This document shows, one piece after another, positions 1 through 12,554 of a stretch of 64,000 nt of DNA. The position numbers were made by a program, and so were the translations under genes. How positions within the stretch are numbered: position 1 is the stretch's first letter; each line of letters begins with the position of its first letter. This DNA is from Trichosphaerium sp. ATCC 40318 (lineage: Eukaryota > Discosea > Flabellinia > Trichosidae). The stretch covers positions 295,086 to 359,085 of the forward strand of contig JALMLS010000378.1 in NCBI GenBank assembly GCA_038496445.1, written 5' to 3'. The notes beneath the pieces are model-generated. The model made no database searches. It had not been told where the DNA came from and saw only the letters and a program-made list of their open reading frames with translations.

Positions 1-1576
1 GTATTGATGTTAAAAAAATGCCTCTTGGTAAGATAAGTAGATCTCAAGTTCTTGTTGGTTATGAGGTTCTTCGTGATATAGAAAAGGTTATACAATCCAA
101 GTACGATTTAATTTAAGAACAATTTTTAGGCTCCTTTATGCGCACGTGCATTCAATCTCATTCTTTTCAATTAGTGATCCTGATAAAAAGTTCAAGTTGT
201 TGACGCTTTCAAACAAATTTTACACAATTGTACCAACTGATGTACGGCTTTAAACAACTATTTCGAGTAGTTTAAGATAGCGGTTTGTATGTCCATTGCT
301 GATTTTTGTGGTTTAGTTCGGTCGACGAAAGGTAGAGCTTATTGATACATTCACAAGATTGAAACAAAAAATGAACCAAGTCGAAGCTTTATTAGATATT
401 GGTGTTGCCAACAATCTCATGAAATCAGATGATAGCGTAACGCAATTACATCGTTCTGATGCGCATTATAAGAGCCTTTGCGCTAAGTAAGTAGAAACTC
501 AGTGGATTTTTTAAGTGCTTCTGCTTGGCTTCTTTTCTCTTTTTTTTCTTTTTTCTTTCTTCCTTTGACAGCCTCCTCATTTCGAAATTTTAGAGTTGAA
601 CCGATGAGTACTTATTCACGTGATTTTAAAATGATTTCACGATACTTAAACAACGGATATGATTCTGGTACGCTCCTGGTTTTGTTTTCTTTTCAGAACT
701 TTGGATTCTTACAGTTTTTTTTACTTAGAAGCCTTGGGTTACAACATAAAGCTGCTTAATCTTTTCAAAGTCGAAAGAGAAGGCGAAGAAGAGCGTTTTG
801 CTGCCATGCGCGGTATTAAGTACGTGTTATTCTCGGCTAAAGAAACTGCTATACATCAACAGAGAGTTAAAACTGCGCCTACTTTTTGTCAATTTTTTAC
901 CTCTTTTTTATGTGTTCTGTATCCTTATGCTTGTTTTAAGGCGCAAACTTGTGTGGCATGGATCACGTATGTGTAACTGGGCAAGTATTCTAAATCAAGG
1001 TCTTCGGTATGATTACACAAACTCAGTTCTTTTTCTCCATGAATTTTTGTTGCTAAGTTATTTGTTCTTTTAGTATTGCTCCTCCTGAGGCTCCAATGAC
1101 CGGTTATCTTTTTGGAAAGGGTATCTATTTTGCTGATCGTGTATCTAAATCAGCTCCATTCTGTCATGCTACTCCAGATAACTCTAAGGTATGTAGAGCC
1201 GTAATTCTTGTATTTTTCAAATTTGTTTTGACTGATTTTTTTTAATAGGCATTGCTCATGCTTTGTGATGTTGCTCTTGGTGATTCGTATGAGTTAAAGA
1301 AACCTCAGTATATTGAAGACTTACCACAAGGAAAACTATCAACTCTTGTCCTTGCCAAGACAGTACCTGATCCAAAAAAGGATGAAATAAAGTGCGTCTT
1401 CACAGAAAAAAGAACAAAAGAAATTTATGCTAACACTGTTGTTTAGTTCGGAGAAGGCTGTTGTTCCTCTAGGACCTGGTATTCCTACAAATATCCCAGA
1501 CGTATTTGTGGAAGATCAAGAGTATGTTGTTTATGATGCGAAGCAAGTCAGGATTAGATACTTGGTACTTTTTTAA
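1..1576 (+). CDS. Poly(ADP-ribose) polymerase (PARP1/2/3-like), 3' part
   Basis: The window opens inside this gene, so its N-terminus is missing. Spliced exons first give part of the PARP regulatory (helical) domain: [18 protein letters not shown], then the segment containing [13 protein letters not shown]. The ART catalytic domain follows. WHGSR carries the NAD-binding His, [12 protein letters not shown] carries the conserved Tyr, and the C-terminal [16 protein letters not shown] carries the catalytic Glu. The H-Y-E triad is therefore complete and the enzyme should make poly(ADP-ribose), probably at DNA breaks in the nucleus. Exon 1 ends at base 100 with donor GTACGA. At least six more short introns are visible, with acceptors such as TTTGACAG and TTCTTTTAG. 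The stop is TAA at 1574-1576 and an AATAAA lies near 1668. WGR or DNA-binding domains would lie upstream of the window. Confidence 0.9.
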
Positions 1577-2095
1577 ATTGTGCTTTTTTCTTGTTTGTGT
1601 TTCGCTAATTACTTTTAGCTTTTCTGTGACTTTGAATTCATGTCTTAAGCTATTATACGTTGTAATAATAAAATAGCAAGTTGTAAGTTTAAAAAGATGC
1701 AGTTTTATTAGTCAACACGGAGAACTTAAAACAAATGTGAAAATAAAAGTGAATAAACATAAAAAATAGTGAAACAAAAATGTCAAGTCTCGTTAACAAA
1801 TTAATGGTATTGCGTTTTTCAATTGCCCAAACGAAAACCCAACGTTCGTCTTTTTCTTTTCGGACGCTTTCTTCGAGCGAAACAAAACGTGTCACATTTC
1901 TGTTCGTTGTAAAACTTGTATAGCTGTAGTACAATACCGATGCTTTTCAACGTGCGTAAGCTAAACCTTGTTCAAAGTACAAAGCTCTTGCAAATCGAAC
2001 ACTTGACAACAAATGCTACCAGTTCGAAGCGAGCAAAAAAAACAAGTTAACATACGATAAGGTTTATTAAGGCTATACAACAGTTGCGACAGTAT
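1577..2095. other. Intergenic, convergent 3' ends
   Basis: This stretch separates the PARP stop from the actin stop on the other strand. It holds an AATAAA for PARP near 1668 and, on the minus strand, AATAAA (TTTATT, near 2062) just after the actin stop. An 81-codon minus-strand frame at 1689-1934 has no recognisable domain and low-complexity Phe/Thr content. I do not call it a gene. Confidence 0.5.
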
Positions 2096-3558
<1,463 letters not shown>

Positions 3559-4054
3559 GTTGATTTGTTGTTTATACTATGAGAGTTTTAGTTTATGTTA
3601 TTTTCGTGTAGTTAAATATTCAGGGAATTTTTGAAATTTCTGAATAACACTCGAATGTGGTTGATTTTTAGAATAAGTTGGTTGAAAGATTTACGTGTAA
3701 AAAAAGAAACAAAAAGATAACGCTATATACACTCGTGTAGAACTGTATGCCACACCATTAAATTGGAATTTCATAAGGTTTGTTGAATTTATGGCGAAAA
3801 ACACAGCTCTACAAATTTCTTCAAGTTCGTAGTATCGCCTTACGCGAGCGAATTCTTAACGCGTCTATAGTGCGCTACAGTATTAGTGACTGCCAGTGAT
3901 ACCAAAGTCGGTAGAAGCACTTATTTAGTTCAACCCATAATTTACGAGACAAGCGGTGTTTTCCGGTTGCAACTGCAAACTATAACAAAACAGACGCTGG
4001 AAAGAAAAAAAGTATAAGTGAAGATGAAAGGTGCTGCTTTATTAATGCTGTTGT
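3559..4054. other. Intergenic, actin upstream region
   Basis: About 500 bases separate the actin start from the GST stop, both on the minus strand, so this should hold the actin promoter. I see AT-rich sequence and no open frame with gene-like character. No TATA or Inr element can be named with confidence. Confidence 0.4.
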
Positions 4055-4837
4055 CTAGAACTTGGATTCAGGTCTACTTGCGAGCCATGCCTTGAGTGGA
4101 CCTTCTACCATCTTAGCGCGCAGAGCCTTTAGTTGAGGTCCAGCCTTGTCGAGAGCAGTGGAGACCTTGTCTTGAGCGTCAAAGAACTCACAAAAGTGGG
4201 TCCATTCAGCATCTGCTAAGCTAGGTTTCTAATCGAGCGTTAGACTGTTCTTTGAGGTTATAGTTATAACCATACCGATCCAACAAAGAATCCTTTGCCG
4301 TTAGACTTGTGGATAGCCTCTAGGAAGCCTACATGTTTAGGAAGGGTTTCTTTGAAGAACTTGTCGACTTCCTTTTCCTTGTCGGCGCTATTCTTTGCAG
4401 TCATGTACATTTTGATAACATCCAAGATGCCCTCACAAACAGAATCTATGATAGCTGCCTCTAAATCGGTTGAACCTAACAAGTCGAACTTTCTAGCCAA
4501 GTAGCGCTCAATGGCGTGGGACTGGGCGAGTGTGGTTTCTAAAAATACTTCAGAGCTAATTTTTACATTGTAGCGTACTTTTCTCTCCTTCCGTGATGAC
4601 GAGGACAGGAACTTGCTGGAAAGGCAAAGTCGTCAAAAGTTCTTTGAATCCTTCTTTACCAGTACATTGAACAGCTTCCACAGCGTATCTAACGAAGAAC
4701 TTAATAAACTGAACTTTAAAATGTTGACACGTGTACCTTTCATCATCGTATTTTTGGTTGGCTAGAGCAAACACGAATCGAGTCACTTCTGCTTTGCCTC
4801 TGAGGTTAGCGTACTGAAGTTTGTAAGATGTTGTCAT
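4055..4837 (-). CDS. Glutathione S-transferase, sigma-like
   Basis: Spliced as complement(4055..4228, 4276..4538, 4579..4688, 4737..4837), this gives 648 nt and 215 residues, typical of cytosolic GSTs. The N-terminal thioredoxin fold has YKLQYANLRGKAEVTRF, where the Tyr before the NLRGKAE motif is the usual glutathione-activating residue. QVPVL is the conserved cis-Pro segment, and AQSHAIERYLARKF is the glutathione gamma-glutamyl site. The helical C-domain runs from there to the final RPESKF. These features fit sigma/prostaglandin-synthase-like GSTs. It probably conjugates glutathione to electrophiles in the cytosol. The introns are only 40-48 nt long and two of the three donors are GTAC-type. 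The exact substrate cannot be read from the sequence. Confidence 0.93.
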
Positions 4838-5318
4838 TGCTGTTTTTATTTGTTCTTAATGATATTTGAATGCACAGAATGAGTGTCAGATTTGACAGTC
4901 AAATCTTACCCGCACTTTCCTCCACCTTGCTTGAAATTTTCTCACTTTTTTGCCTAAGAACTTCAAAGAAAGCGCTCTCTTCAACCGATTTTTGTATTTT
5001 TATTTCATTTTACACAGCGGGCTTGTTCCGCGGAATCTAGCGAAGTTCACAAGTCCACCGAATACCCCGAGCCAATGGCATAGTGTTTTTAAAGGTTTAA
5101 GATAAAAACATTGGCACTTTTTCATGAGTTTGCCACCTCGATTTCAACGTAATATTACATCACAAAGCAGTACTAAGGATTTAAATTATTCAATTAATGG
5201 TCGAGCTCAGGTGTATAGCAACTAAGATCAGGATTGTACCATGCAGAATAAACGTAAGAAGCGAACTAAGACAAAGTGAAAAAAAATAGTATTTTATTGA
5301 GTTCACTTATCCCACGTT
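4838..5318. other. Intergenic, GST upstream region
   Basis: This holds the probable GST promoter and, at its left edge, the poly(A) signal of the next minus-strand gene (TTTATT near 5293). I see no coding frame of interest. Confidence 0.4.
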
Positions 5319-6981
5319 CTAACTCATAGTTGAGGCTCTTATGGTTGGTGGTTTAAACATATTGTGTAAATCATCAAATTGAGGTCTTGAACTCATATCT
5401 TTCTTTCTTTGAGCGATTTCCTAAACAACGTATTGTCAAACAAAAAAAAAGGATGGAAAATTTGCACTTACCATTCGCCTTACAATCACAATATAAATAG
5501 CAAAGCATACAACAACAACATGAAGAGCCAATGTGAATGACCCTTTGCCAAGTTTAAGCAACCAACACGTGATTTTTGTAGCAACGTACCAAAAACAAAA
5601 AACAGCCTCATAAGCTGACCGTGTGCCCAATCGTATGCTCCGTTGTTGAAGTCAATAGCACTTTTTACCATCCAATATAAGGTATATACTACACCTACAG
5701 GTGAGAACATCCAAAATACTAAGTATGCCAAGTAAAACTGTTTAACAACCTAAGAAAAGTTGATAATTCTAAAACTAAGTGTTGCAAACTTTCCCCAAGA
5801 TAAGCAGTAAGAACAAAAATGCATGTTTCTAGAAACTCAGCTATATCAAGGCCTAATCGCCATCCACTATTTAGAACACCATCCCCTTTGTAGTTGTTAC
5901 TATTGTACAAACGAACTTGACTTGCTCTGCAACTCAACGTACCAGTTACAAGAATAGTGAAAACAGCGAACATTACATAAAATTTAACAAGCGCTTTGAA
6001 AATCAAATAACTCCACGTGTCAATTAGGTAATTATAACTTTATATCTGCGTACTTTTGTGCACTTCCTATTTATGCTGTTATACAAGTGTACGGTAAGGT
6101 AAATAGGCACGTACTTCGTAGTGGAACATTGTCTCCTATCTTTTTTTTTAATCGATGAGAAAACTCTATGAATAGAGGATATGCCAAAAGAAGATAGATT
6201 GCTTGAGCAACACATGTCTAAAGGAATTTGTTTGTAATACCTATAGTGTCCCAACGTACCACCACGATAAAAACATAGTCTGGGGGCGTATTATCGTACG
6301 GCTCTGCAAACCTAAGGAACCGAAGTGAATACAAAGAAAAAAAAACTTATTGTACAATGTACCTGGTTATCGCATACACTAAAAGTTGTCAGCTGTGGTA
6401 CTTGTCATATCTCATTTAAAAAAGGTGAAATGTCTAATTGAGCACCTGTCAACAAAGTCGAACTCGCCATAGCCGCATAGAGCTCATAAATATTATCGTC
6501 AAAAGTCTACAAAAAAAGTTACAACAAGAAACAACTTTTTTATCGCCCTCGTACGCCACTAACTGCGTGATACATCTGGAACATACAAAATACGATAATC
6601 ATCACTGCTTTGTTTACATAATACGTTGTGGGGCATGCCACAGGCTCATTCGCTTTCGTGACGTTAGTAACAGCGAAAAAAACACGTGTCAAGCGTATTT
6701 TCGTACTTCCTTTTATAAAGCATTTCTTGCCTTCCCCTACGACAAGTATATAGAAGTTTAGGCATATCAGCGTTAAAGCTTTCAGGCAAACAACAATCAC
6801 AAAAACCTGGAACCTGTAAAGATACGTACGCACGTGAGAGACTCAAAATAAAGCATACCTTTGCGCCAAAACTCAATTTTCTTGCTTTGTGTAATATACG
6901 CGTACAACACGGGGTTTCGCTCCTTTCGCTGAGTAGCCTAAAACTAACGTCATCACATGTCAAGTTAAAATATGTTTCCAT
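5319..6981 (-). CDS. Putative multi-exon membrane protein of unknown family
   Basis: Minus-strand exons encode several strongly hydrophobic stretches. These are VFVIVVCLKALTLICLNFYIL (about 6740-6810, taken over its hydrophobic core), FKALVKFYVMFAVFTILV (about 5945-6000), FLETCIFVLTAYLG, and YLVFWMFSPVGVVYTLYW (about 5655-5730). The last coding exon ends with KPPTIRASTMS and a TAG at 5319-5321, followed by a minus-strand AATAAA. A possible first exon starts METYFNLTCDD at 6981 and ends in a GTATGC donor. Several junctions, especially around 5740-5780 and 6240-6540, could not be joined in frame. The model is a set of likely exons, not a finished gene. Four or more membrane spans suggest an endomembrane or plasma-membrane protein. 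I do not recognise the family. Confidence 0.35.
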
Positions 6982-7586
6982 AAAACATCAAAATAACAAG
7001 GAAACTAACGGCCTGTGTGGAGCCTCTACTTCTGGGTCTTCTTGCATTGGTCTCTGACGTTAGGTTTTATGCACAATTGAGAAAAGACACAGCAAGAAAA
7101 CTGGCACATCGCGATTTTTGTTTACTTTGGTAAAAGAACCTAAAATGTATACAAGAGCGCCGTAAATCGTGCTACATTGCATTACCTGATAAAGCTAGCG
7201 TTGCATTACGCTTTTATTTGTCAGGTTCGATGTTAAGCGTTGCGTTATACATGAATAGTATTGGCTTGCGCTGAGCGAATAGTACAGAGCGCAATTAGCA
7301 AATTAGGTTAAGTGCGTTTAGCCCAGTTTGAATTTAAAACCGCAATCAAGGCTGTATTGGGTGCCGCAAACGCACAAAGAAATTGATTCATCGCTTACAA
7401 AGAGGCATTGCTTGGTTTAGTACTTCTTAATTGTTAATGTTGATTATAGTCATTCGTGGCTAAACGTACGTGTAGCCCAATGGGTTGTAACGAATTAGTG
7501 CTTTTACAAACTGCAAATTGAGCGTGAAGCTCTTTGTTCGTTTCCTATTAAAACTGCTCAAGCTGGCGCGTAGGAACACGAATAAA
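6982..7586. other. Divergent intergenic region
   Basis: About 600 bases lie between the minus-strand membrane-protein gene and the plus-strand SAPS gene. I see no gene-like frame. The region should contain two divergent promoters. Confidence 0.35.
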
Positions 7587-10500
7587 ATGGCTGCTAATCA
7601 AAACAACAAAAATTCGCCCCAGAGTTTCTGGGAGGACTTTGAAGGGTTTGAAAGCGCAATAGACCCTTCAGCGCTCTCTTTAGAGGACATGCTAGAAAAA
7701 GAACATGAACTACTGAACGACATGCGTCATTCGAAAAAGCCAGTGGTTGAATTGTATCCTTCGAACTTTTTGATTGCGCGTTTTAAATTGGAAATACCTG
7801 AAATGCTTTTTTCTTGACAAAAAACCAGCTTGAGCAAACCAGAAACAATTCAAAAGCTTATTAGATTCGTAACAACACCAGTACCAAAAGATTCCAAGCC
7901 CAATATACTTTACAAGTTGCGTTTTTTTTAAATGATTTTACTCCAAAACTTTCCCTTTTTTCTAAATTGTCCGAGCCTTTATCTCACCAATTGCAGGTTT
8001 CCTATTGTTAGTTGTAAAGTGATGAAGGCGTATAACGATGTGAAGCCACTATCTTCTATAATAGCATCGAAAAGAGAATATTTAAGCATGTTGTTTGACT
8101 ATTTTGAGAGGGTATTAATTTTAACACATTATTACGACCCCTGATGCGACTTATTTAGGATAATCTCATTCCCTTTTATACTACTCTAGTATGTCAAGTT
8201 ATTACTACCGTTTTTCATGGTAGTATGAATAGAGTACGAAAATAATAGAGTCAGTTCTTATTTATTAATTTTTTTTTTCAAAGATAATGAAATTCTTGAA
8301 GTCCAGGCAGAATTTTATCTGGTATTTTGTAGATTGGGCGCATAACGATCACGTACAAGACTTGTTAGTAGCATTTATACTAGCAGAGTCGAACCGTGGT
8401 GGCGAGCATATTCACCAAGTACTTTATGCCTGCGTTTCTTTATTGCTTATCGCCTTTTCCTTAGTTTCTGGTGAAGCGCCAGCTCGTAGAGCACATTTTG
8501 GACAAATTTGATCCGCGTCTAACCGAACCAGTACGAGAACGTTTTTGCATTTTTGTTGTAGTTAGTGTAAATCATTATTCATCGCTATTATAGGTTTTTA
8601 GAGATGCTTCTGCGTTGCTCATCAAAATAACAGAAAATACCTTTGATGGTAGTGAGATACTCTCACATATATGCTTGGAAAAAACTCTGGATCACTTGTT
8701 CCGCCAAATACTTGACATAGAGCATGTAAGCTTGCTGTATTTTTTTGAAAGCCGCTTCTAACTTTTAAACTGTTCAGAAAACTTCTACAGCGTTGAGATA
8801 TGGTCTATCGTTCGTTGTAGAGCTGTTGCAAAAAATAGTAATCAAATACGGCATGTCTGCATCGCGTAGGCGAAAAGTAGTTACACACTGTATTAAGTAT
8901 CTTAACGTACTCCGCACAAAGCTTAGTAGCACAGAGGTAAGCCTACAGTCGCTTTTAAATTGTTTTATTTCAACTAAATTTTCAAAAAGGCAACCACTGT
9001 ACGGACAACCGCAGGACAACGAGTATCCGTTGGCATGTATAAAATAGAAATTGTAAATTTTTTTGGTGTGTTGGTATCACACAACATACAGCCTGTGCAT
9101 ACAGCTTTTAAAGACAAGAAGATATACGCCGCTATACTCGTACGTTGATGAGACCTCTATTAATTATTCACTCTACAAAAATTCTTTATTAGTTACGCTT
9201 ATCACCTCCTAGGATGTATTTTTCGCCTACGATTGGAATAATTTATTGCATCAAACAGTTTATAAAGTATTTAAGAATTTATTCGCTGTTGATGAGATAA
9301 AGAACACAGTTTGTACCAGCGTTAAGACGATAAAGGAGGTAATCTACAAATTTCTTTAACTGGATCACATTTGTATTGGGCTTACTCATACCTTTATAGA
9401 TGGTGTCTACGTCATCGCTATTTGAGAAATTATGGCAAGGCGTTGAGCTTTCTGACGAAGCAGAGTGCGATTCTTTATAAGAGTACATAACATCTAATGA
9501 TGACCTACTAGGCAAAAAACAGGTAATGTTGGGCATGCTGGTTATATGGGACATTTACATAGAATTATTCGCGTAATTCAAACAGCATGTGAGCATTCTG
9601 AGGATCTTGTTCGCTTCTTTGCAGGTACAAAACGAGTAAGAGGTCTTTATTATGCTTACGCATTTATCTACAGCGATCCCAGAATGGTCTAAGCTTAAAG
9701 CATCTTTGAAAGCCCAAACCGAACTTAAAATGTTAGTACCAGAACTCCCAGAAGGTGCTTTAGAGGAACGGAACAATAAAGCTTTCGGTAAGTCGATAGT
9801 CTACTTTCTGCTTACTTAACTTCTCAATAAGAACACAAAATAAAACCAATGGCTATATTCTCGATGAGGGGTACCTAATGTTAGCTTGAAGCAATTTGAC
9901 ATTAACTTTTTCTTCTTCAGCCTTGGACGTTCGTGCTGTTCCTGCAGCTTCTGTGAACTCTCCATTTAGAAATTTTGCTAAAACGAAGGCGTATTATGAC
10001 CGATACCAGGCAGAAGCTATCAAAAGTCCTTTGCGTATGTATTCTTCGATTGTTCTTTGAATTTATTTTGACTGTATACATTAGTTGGACCGCCACCAAT
10101 GCCTCCAGTTACGCAAAAACAACTGGCACTCCCTAAACGAAAACGTTCATTACCACCAGATCCACCAACTGAGCCTCCTCCAGATACACCCTTGTCTCCA
10201 AGACCAACAGGTGTTGATGCACTAATGGTAGACAGTCCAAGGGATACTCCTATATCATCTGGAGAAGACTATGGAGACTTTGAACTGCCTACTTTTGATG
10301 AACCAGATGATGAAGCTCCTCCAATGTCTCCTAAATACAAGGACAATCTAGCAACATCAAAAAAGCCTCCTTCCTTGAAGCACACAACAGTTCATTCCCA
10401 AAGTACACCGAACCTCGCACGGCCAAGTCGCACAGGTCCTTCTAGTGATTCAGCGACCGAAGTTGGTTATCACAGTGAAGGCAGTCTTCGTGTTAAAAAA

Positions 10501-12101
10501 AAGAAGCGGAAGGGTAGAAAAGAAAAACTCACAAAGGATGGAAAGCCAAGGAAAAAGCGCAAACCGTACGATATTTTATTAATTCTACTTCTGTTCTAAA
10601 TAATCTAGACGTCCTGAAGGGAGCAAAAAACGGCCAAGAGATGGTTTAAAACGCAGAAAGAAGAAGCGAAGGTAAAGAACGAACAAGCTAACTTCCTTTT
10701 TTTTCTGATTTTTTTTCTGTAGAAATCAAGGATCAAATGATGCGTCAGATAAATCAGGTCTCGGTAATAATGAATCAATTGCGTAAGCTAATTGTTTAAA
10801 ATACTTATGGATATTGATGTGATTTAATTAGCGTGGACTCATGTACAGAATCTTCAGATCAAGACGGTGATATTACACAACAACTCTTAGCTGTATGTTT
10901 TTTTTTTTCAGTTTGTAGCGCAAAACTCTGGTCTGATACTATTCTATAGGATATGAAAGAGCTTCAAGAACAGCTCATAGAAGGTCTTGGAGATGATGAA
11001 CGCGAACATATTAACAAGAGAATGGATGAAGAAATTTCATTGCTTGATGTGTCTGCAGCTGAAGTTATAGACCAGTTTGATAATGAACTAGCTATTCTTA
11101 CAGCTGAACATGATTCAGTTACAAATACACCAAGAATCAGTCAAGTATTACGTGATGAAGAAGAAAAGATTAAAGATGATTTAATGTTACGCCTTGAGGC
11201 TGATTTTGAAGACAGTGAAGAAGAAAAAAGTGCTACAAAAGCACATGTTCAAATGGTAAAGAGAAAGGTATGTAAACTTATCTGTGGTATGGTGTGTGTG
11301 TGCTTAGACGTTTTATAGGAGACGCCCATCAAGCGGTTAGCAGTGCAACTTGTCACGCCAAGATCCTCTGATTCTGATTCAACTAGCCCTAAGCCAGGTT
11401 CAGGCACTAGTTCAAATAATTCAAGCCGTATGACCAGTCCTAAAGAGCAATATGCCCAACAAAGAGCAATGACTACATCTCAACTGCAAGTTAAACGAGA
11501 AGTTACGGAAACTCCGAAGCGTCTACAACGTATGAATAGCGAAAAGGCAGAACTTAAAATGAAACGAGCAAGAACACCAAAAAAAATGAATTTTCAAAAT
11601 AAAGCGAAACGTGGCGGAGTGAAGAAGCGCGGTTTTGGTCCTAAGAAGAGATATGGACCAAAAAAGATGAGAGGCAAGTTCAGAGGACCTAAAAGAGGAC
11701 CCAAAAAAAGACCAGTGCACCCTAAAGTTCGACAACAACATGCTGGCATGCTTAGAAAGTCAATGTCGACTTCTCTTCTCACTCATGGTGATGCTTCTTA
11801 TGCTCTTCCGTTTAAGCTTAATGCTAATGGAGGAACTAATAATAAGATACGCGCTGGCGTCACACCTAAGAAAAAAACAAGCCGGTTCAATCCTACAAAA
11901 GCACAGATTAGAACATTTTCAGATAATGGTGTTTCTTCACCACCAAGAGGGAATGTTGCTAGAGTTAGAGGAAAGCTTCTAGAGAAGCAAGGAAGGAGGC
12001 TTAGTGCTAGTGCTAAGCGTAGGCCTATGGGGAACCAGGTCAAGGCAAGGTTAGAAGCATACAGGAAGCTTATTGGTATTAACGATGAAGAAGAGAAATA
12101 A
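7587..12101 (+). CDS. SAPS-domain PP6 regulatory subunit with long basic tail
   Basis: The start at 7587 gives an N-terminus with SFWEDFEGFESAIDPSALSL, the entry of SAPS domains that scaffold the PP6 phosphatase. Later SAPS exons read LSKPETIQKLIRFVTTP, FPIVSCKVMKAYNDV, WNNFLHQTVYKVF, and HAGYMGHLHRIIRVIQTACE followed by EDLVRFFA. The exon chain continues without a stop or an internal ATG start through an exon encoding DVRAVPAASVNSPFRNF at about 9922. It then enters a Pro-rich, acidic and finally very basic tail at 10085-12099. That tail has an acidic coiled-coil-like segment (about 10950-11270) and Lys/Arg/Gly/Pro motifs such as KKRGFGPKKRYGPKK near 11620. The tail is not typical of PP6R proteins and looks nuclear or RNA-binding. 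The middle exons (8150-9200) were only partly resolved. The SAPS identity is firm; the fusion with the tail is inferred from intron phases. Confidence 0.8.
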
Positions 12102-12554
12102 TCATGCTTTTTTTTTTCTTTTTTCTTCTTTCTTCTTTTTTTTTTGGTTTTTTTGCCTTTCGTAGAAAGGACGGAGAAATCAAATTAAAATGCAAGTACT
12201 GAAAAAAAAGTTTTGGTCGGAAGCGCTCTACAAAAAAAAAACAGTTGTAATAGTTTGTACAAAAGAATACAAGATTTAAAACAATCAGTAGGCTTTTTAT
12301 TGTTTTTCTTGAATTTAATAGCTTGTAATTGCTACGGGTAGTAGCGAGTTTACGTTAATAGGTTCCTAAAACGGTTCAAAAAGTGGTAAGGCACTAAATG
12401 CTTTTTTAGACAACTGCAAGTTGGTAACCTTTCCTTGGTCTCATTTTGCCGGAAACAGGCGTTTTAGATGTTGCTGTAGAGTTAAGATGTTTAAGGCAGT
12501 TTGCCAGCTACTCATAGCTCGTATTGAAAGGACAAGGCAGTTTACGTGCGTAAC
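12102..12554. other. Intergenic, T-rich
   Basis: A long pyrimidine tract (about 12107-12150) follows the SAPS-tail stop. The rest is AT-rich sequence with no coding frame. It separates two plus-strand genes, so it should hold the terminator of one and the promoter of the other. Confidence 0.4.

Noticed and set aside
1689..1934. 81-codon minus-strand frame between PARP and actin
   Set aside because: It has no recognisable domain or splice context and lies in the region of both 3' UTRs.
6438..6833. Plus-strand 107-codon frame opposite the putative membrane-protein exons
   Set aside because: It has no domain and odd composition. The minus strand holds hydrophobic, intron-bounded segments that explain the region better.
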